Notes under the pieces: model-generated
What the model was told of the DNA's origin: nothing
Database searches by the model: none
What the model saw: only the letters and a program-made list of their open reading frames with translations
Program-made: the position numbers and the translations under genes
Origin: Angiostrongylus vasorum
Lineage: Eukaryota > Nematoda > Chromadorea > Rhabditida > Metastrongylidae
Assembly: GCA_018806985.1 (NCBI GenBank)
Contig: JADANN010000070.1
Span: 248,001 to 312,000 of the forward strand
Length of the DNA: 64,000 nucleotides
Direction: 5' to 3'
Shown here: positions 63,786-64,000 of the stretch, one piece after another
Layout: the number at the start of each line of letters is the position of its first letter
Numbering within the stretch: position 1 is the stretch's first letter

Positions 63786-64000
63786 ACGCGTGTAGAACAA
63801 TAGGTAGAGGTGCCCTTGTAATGTGTACATAGTTCTTGGTTGGATCCGGCGAAGCCAGACTATCGGTTCCACCGGGGTCGGTGAGTGGTAGCAGATTTGT
63901 CTGGGAGGATGAAAGCCATCGACTTGATTCATGAACAGGGTACCATACGAATATGTCCACTACATAATGCATTCCTAAAGAAGCAATCTTCCCAACTCGT
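63786..64000 (+). repeat. Diverged tRNA-derived SINE reaching the window end
   Basis: GCGTGTAGAACAATAGGTAG and GTGCCCTTGTAATGTGTACA match the head. GGTTGGATCCGGCG stands in the B-box region and AGATTTGTCTGGGAGGATGA matches the body. The copy may continue beyond the window. Confidence 0.65.

Overview
The window is animal nuclear DNA, most likely from a strongylid (hookworm-like) nematode. It shows short genes split into small exons with C. elegans-style TTTCAG/TTTTAG acceptors, a nematode-type HSP-25 small heat-shock protein, a nematode MBL-1 (muscleblind), and many RTE-type retrotransposon and tRNA-derived SINE copies. hsp-25 and mbl-1 are both X-linked in C. elegans as far as I recall, so an X-derived block is plausible, but this is inference. 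All three genes I can build lie on the + strand. Everything bacterial (operons, ribosome binding sites, CRISPR) is absent.

Layout. 1-8,000: hsp-25, with a candidate TATA promoter near 170, the ATG at 1505 and eleven coding exons to 7759. The first six exons encode a complete small heat-shock protein (tryptophan-rich N-terminus, alpha-crystallin domain, IPI motif). Reading through the exon 6 donor gives a stop nine bases later and nearby poly(A) signals, whereas splicing adds a 225-residue charged tail. 8,000-30,100: a repeat-dominated intergenic region. It holds tRNA-derived SINEs, a Penelope-like reverse transcriptase relic, at least six RTE-type LINE copies (one almost full length on the - strand, 22.8-26.2 kb) and an unclassified repeat pair. 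30,131-39,527: a five-exon gene for an unrecognised 267-aa protein with a helical, coiled-coil-like middle and a serine-rich tail; its introns hold further SINE and LINE debris. 39,528-57,225: a long region with no confident gene but several simple-sequence tracts. The most striking is an uninterrupted (TCA)n tract of about 1.75 kb (about 582 units) at 52,851-54,596. 57,226-63,250: mbl-1, three coding exons for a 247-aa protein with two CCCH zinc fingers, then a long 3' UTR. A degraded SINE closes the window.

How the parts relate. HSP-25 is a chaperone and MBL-1 an RNA-splicing regulator; both families matter in muscle, but the sequence shows no operon or shared regulation. The genes are separate units embedded in repeat-rich DNA. 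No obviously new multi-gene system is visible. The points most worth checking are the giant TCA tract upstream of mbl-1, the two-ended hsp-25 gene with inverted repeats flanking its exons 5-10, the unknown coiled-coil gene, and a SINE insertion with a readable target duplication and an empty-site counterpart.
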